The notes beneath the pieces were generated by a model that saw only the letters and a list, made by a program, of their open reading frames with translations, was not told the origin of the DNA and made no database searches. DNA of 7,699 bases from an uncultured Oribacterium sp. (lineage in GTDB: Bacteria > Bacillota > Clostridia > Lachnospirales > Lachnospiraceae): positions 1 through 7,699 of the forward strand of contig CABTMH010000136.1 of assembly GCA_902485915.1 (NCBI GenBank), given 5' to 3'. A program made the translations under genes and the position numbers. Numbering within the stretch: position 1 is the first letter of the stretch; every line of letters begins with the position of its first letter. Of the stretch, positions 6,272 through 7,699 are shown in pieces.

Positions 6272-7699
6272 ATGAGCATTGCGGATTTCGGCGATAAAAG
6301 CAAAGACGAAATAATCGAATACCTCATCGACGAGCACAACGCCACGGAACGCGAGACAGCTAAGCTCCGTCAGGAACTTGCTGAAGCCAAGGAGACCATC
6401 GACGAGTTCAAGCGGATGATCTTTGCCTCACGATCCGAAAAGAAGCACGTCGGTTATGAGAACCCTGAGCAGCTGACGCTGATGGACCTTTTCAATGAAG
6501 CGGAGCTGGCAGCGGATCCGAAAGCCGAAGAGCCTACAGTGGAGACTATCGTCAAGGGCTACATCCGCAAGCAGGAAGGCGAGAAAAAGAATAAGGCGTC
6601 TTATAAGGAGCTTTATGACAAGCTTCCATCGAGAGACCTTCTGTGTCACCTTGATCCGGATGCGAAGATCTGCCCACAATGCGGCAGCACCATGGAGCGC
6701 GTTGGCTGGGAGAAAGTCCGTACCGAACTGGAAGTCATTCCAGCACAGATCCGCCTCGTGAACATCTATCAGGAGACGGTTCGCTGCCAGAAATGCTACG
6801 AAGAAACCGGATACGCGAGATTTGCCCGTGCTGCGGTTCCATCTCCACTGATTTCTCACAGTCCGGCATCACCGACGACCGTTGCGTATGTAATGTACCA
6901 GAAGTACATCAACTCCATGCCTCTGTACCGACAGGAAAAGGAATGGAAACAGATGGGCGTATCGATCCAGCGTGCAACACTGGCGAACTGGTGTATCTAC
7001 TGTGGCAAGAATTATATGAAGCCGCTCTATGACGCACTGGCGAAGCACCTCCTCGAACGAGAGGTCACCTGCGCAGATGAAACGCCGTGCCAGGTACTCA
7101 AGGAAGATGGCCGTAAGGCTCAGCAGAAATCCTACATGTGGATCCACTGCTCAGCGAATCTCGATGGTCTGCCGCCGATCATGCTCTATGAATACAATCC
7201 TTCACGGGCAGGAGCGGTACCGCAGAACTTCTACCAGTCGTTCAGTGGCAAGTACTTCCTGGCAGATGGGTATCAGGGATACAATCATCTGCCGAAGGGC
7301 GTCCTCCGATGTGGCTGCCTGGCACATTTTCGGCGTAAGTTCTATGACGCAATACCGTCAGAGGACCGCAAGAATGGTAAGTCCAAGTCACCTGCCGCAA
7401 AGATCGTAAATCTCTGCTCGAAGCTGTTTGAGATCGAGCGTGAGTTTATCAATCTAAGCGCGGATGAACGCAAAATCAAACGAGAAGCATCTAAGGAACA
7501 TGAGATCTGGAATCAGATCTGGGAATCCCTGGATCAGATCTCAGCAAGCAAAACAAGCCTGCTGGGGAAAGCGGTGACGTATGCCCAAAATCAGAAACCG
7601 TACATGGAGAACTATTTCCTGGACGGTAGCATTCCGATTTCAAACAACTTCACCGAGAGCTGTGGCGCAAGACCGTATGCCGTGGGACGGAAAAACTTC
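6272..7699 (+). CDS. tnpC: IS66-family DDE transposase TnpC, C-terminus outside window
   Basis: The frame is open from the ATG at 6272 to the window edge, 476 codons with no stop. The domain order is that of IS66 transposases. A helical N-terminal coiled-coil region (about 1-50) ends in FASRSEK (51-57). A zinc-finger-like pair follows with CPQC (134-137) and CQKC (172-175). The catalytic domain has Asp269 in CADETP, Asp332 in FLADGYQGY and Glu462 in NNFTES, giving the DDE triad, with GCLAHFRRKF (348-357) as in the family. The final residues GRKNF belong to the conserved block just after the catalytic Glu, so perhaps 50-60 residues are missing only because the window ends. All visible catalytic residues are present. 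The start follows GAAAGGA with rather long spacing (11 nt). Confidence 0.95.
   Translation, partial: MSIADFGDKSKDEIIEYLIDEHNATERETAKLRQELAEAKETIDEFKRMIFASRSEKKHVGYENPEQLTLMDLFNEAELAADPKAEEPTVETIVKGYIRKQEGEKKNKASYKELYDKLPSRDLLCHLDPDAKICPQCGSTMERVGWEKVRTELEVIPAQIRLVNIYQETVRCQKCYEETGYARFARAAVPSPLISHSPASPTTVAYVMYQKYINSMPLYRQEKEWKQMGVSIQRATLANWCIYCGKNYMKPLYDALAKHLLEREVTCADETPCQVLKEDGRKAQQKSYMWIHCSANLDGLPPIMLYEYNPSRAGAVPQNFYQSFSGKYFLADGYQGYNHLPKGVLRCGCLAHFRRKFYDAIPSEDRKNGKSKSPAAKIVNLCSKLFEIEREFINLSADERKIKREASKEHEIWNQIWESLDQISASKTSLLGKAVTYAQNQKPYMENYFLDGSIPISNNFTESCGARPYAVGRKNF

Larger units (their letters stand above)
5196..7699 (+). mobile_element. IS66-family insertion sequence (left end and three genes; right end outside window)
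   Basis: The element starts with GTAAGCG, the GTAA terminus typical of IS66-family inverted repeats, exactly where cas1 homology stops. It carries the full IS66 gene set in order: tnpA, tnpB and the DDE transposase tnpC, all co-directional with the cas operon. Base composition is more G+C-rich than the cas genes. The tnpC frame is still open at the window edge, so the remaining transposase end, right inverted repeat and second target copy are not visible. Genes appear intact as far as seen, so the insertion may be fairly recent or the element still mobile. Confidence 0.93.

Noticed and set aside
6428..6859. Minus-strand open frame of 143 codons opposite tnpC
   Set aside because: It is entirely antisense to conserved transposase coding sequence, including the zinc-finger region; no protein family is recognised.
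1..7699. CRISPR array in the window
   Set aside because: No 28-29-nt repeat recurs with regular spacing on either strand. The single hairpin before cas6e is not an array. An array would be expected beyond the right end of the IS.

Overview
The window carries most of a type I-E (Cascade) CRISPR-Cas operon on the + strand, interrupted inside cas1 by an IS66-family insertion sequence. The proteins look most like those of low- to mid-GC Firmicutes (Bacillota). Strong AAGGAGG-type ribosome binding sites and fairly AT-rich cas genes agree with that, but no genus can be named from the sequence. The IS part is visibly richer in G+C than the cas part, as expected for a later arrival.

Positions 1-434 hold the 3' end of cas3 (helicase-nuclease). 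Then follow cse1/casA (453-2030), cse2/casB (2017-2574), cas7e/casC (2571-3809), cas5e/casD (3793-4311), cas6e/casE (4362-4955) and the first 79 codons of cas1 (from 4958). This is the canonical I-E order. Most junctions overlap or nearly touch, so the genes are probably one transcript with coupled translation. Cse1, Cse2, Cas7e, Cas5e and Cas6e would form the crRNA-guided surveillance complex. Cas6e cuts the pre-crRNA, and Cas3 is recruited to degrade the target.

At 5196 the cas1 frame runs into a GTAAGCG terminus, and everything from there to the window end is IS66: tnpA (5372-5779), tnpB (5773-6144) and tnpC (6272 to beyond 7699, open at the edge). The catalytic part of Cas1 is missing from the left side. 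Cas2 and the CRISPR array, if present, must lie past the right end of the IS. The simplest reading is a locus that may still interfere but can no longer acquire spacers by itself.

Points worth a second look: cas5e ends about 50 residues earlier than E. coli CasD and is followed by the only sizeable gap in the operon. That gap holds a small hairpin resembling a type I-E CRISPR repeat, directly before cas6e. The IS leader regions contain inverted repeats that could hide the tnpA start codon and the tnpC ribosome binding site. I see no wholly new system here; the core is a recognisable I-E locus with an IS66 insertion.
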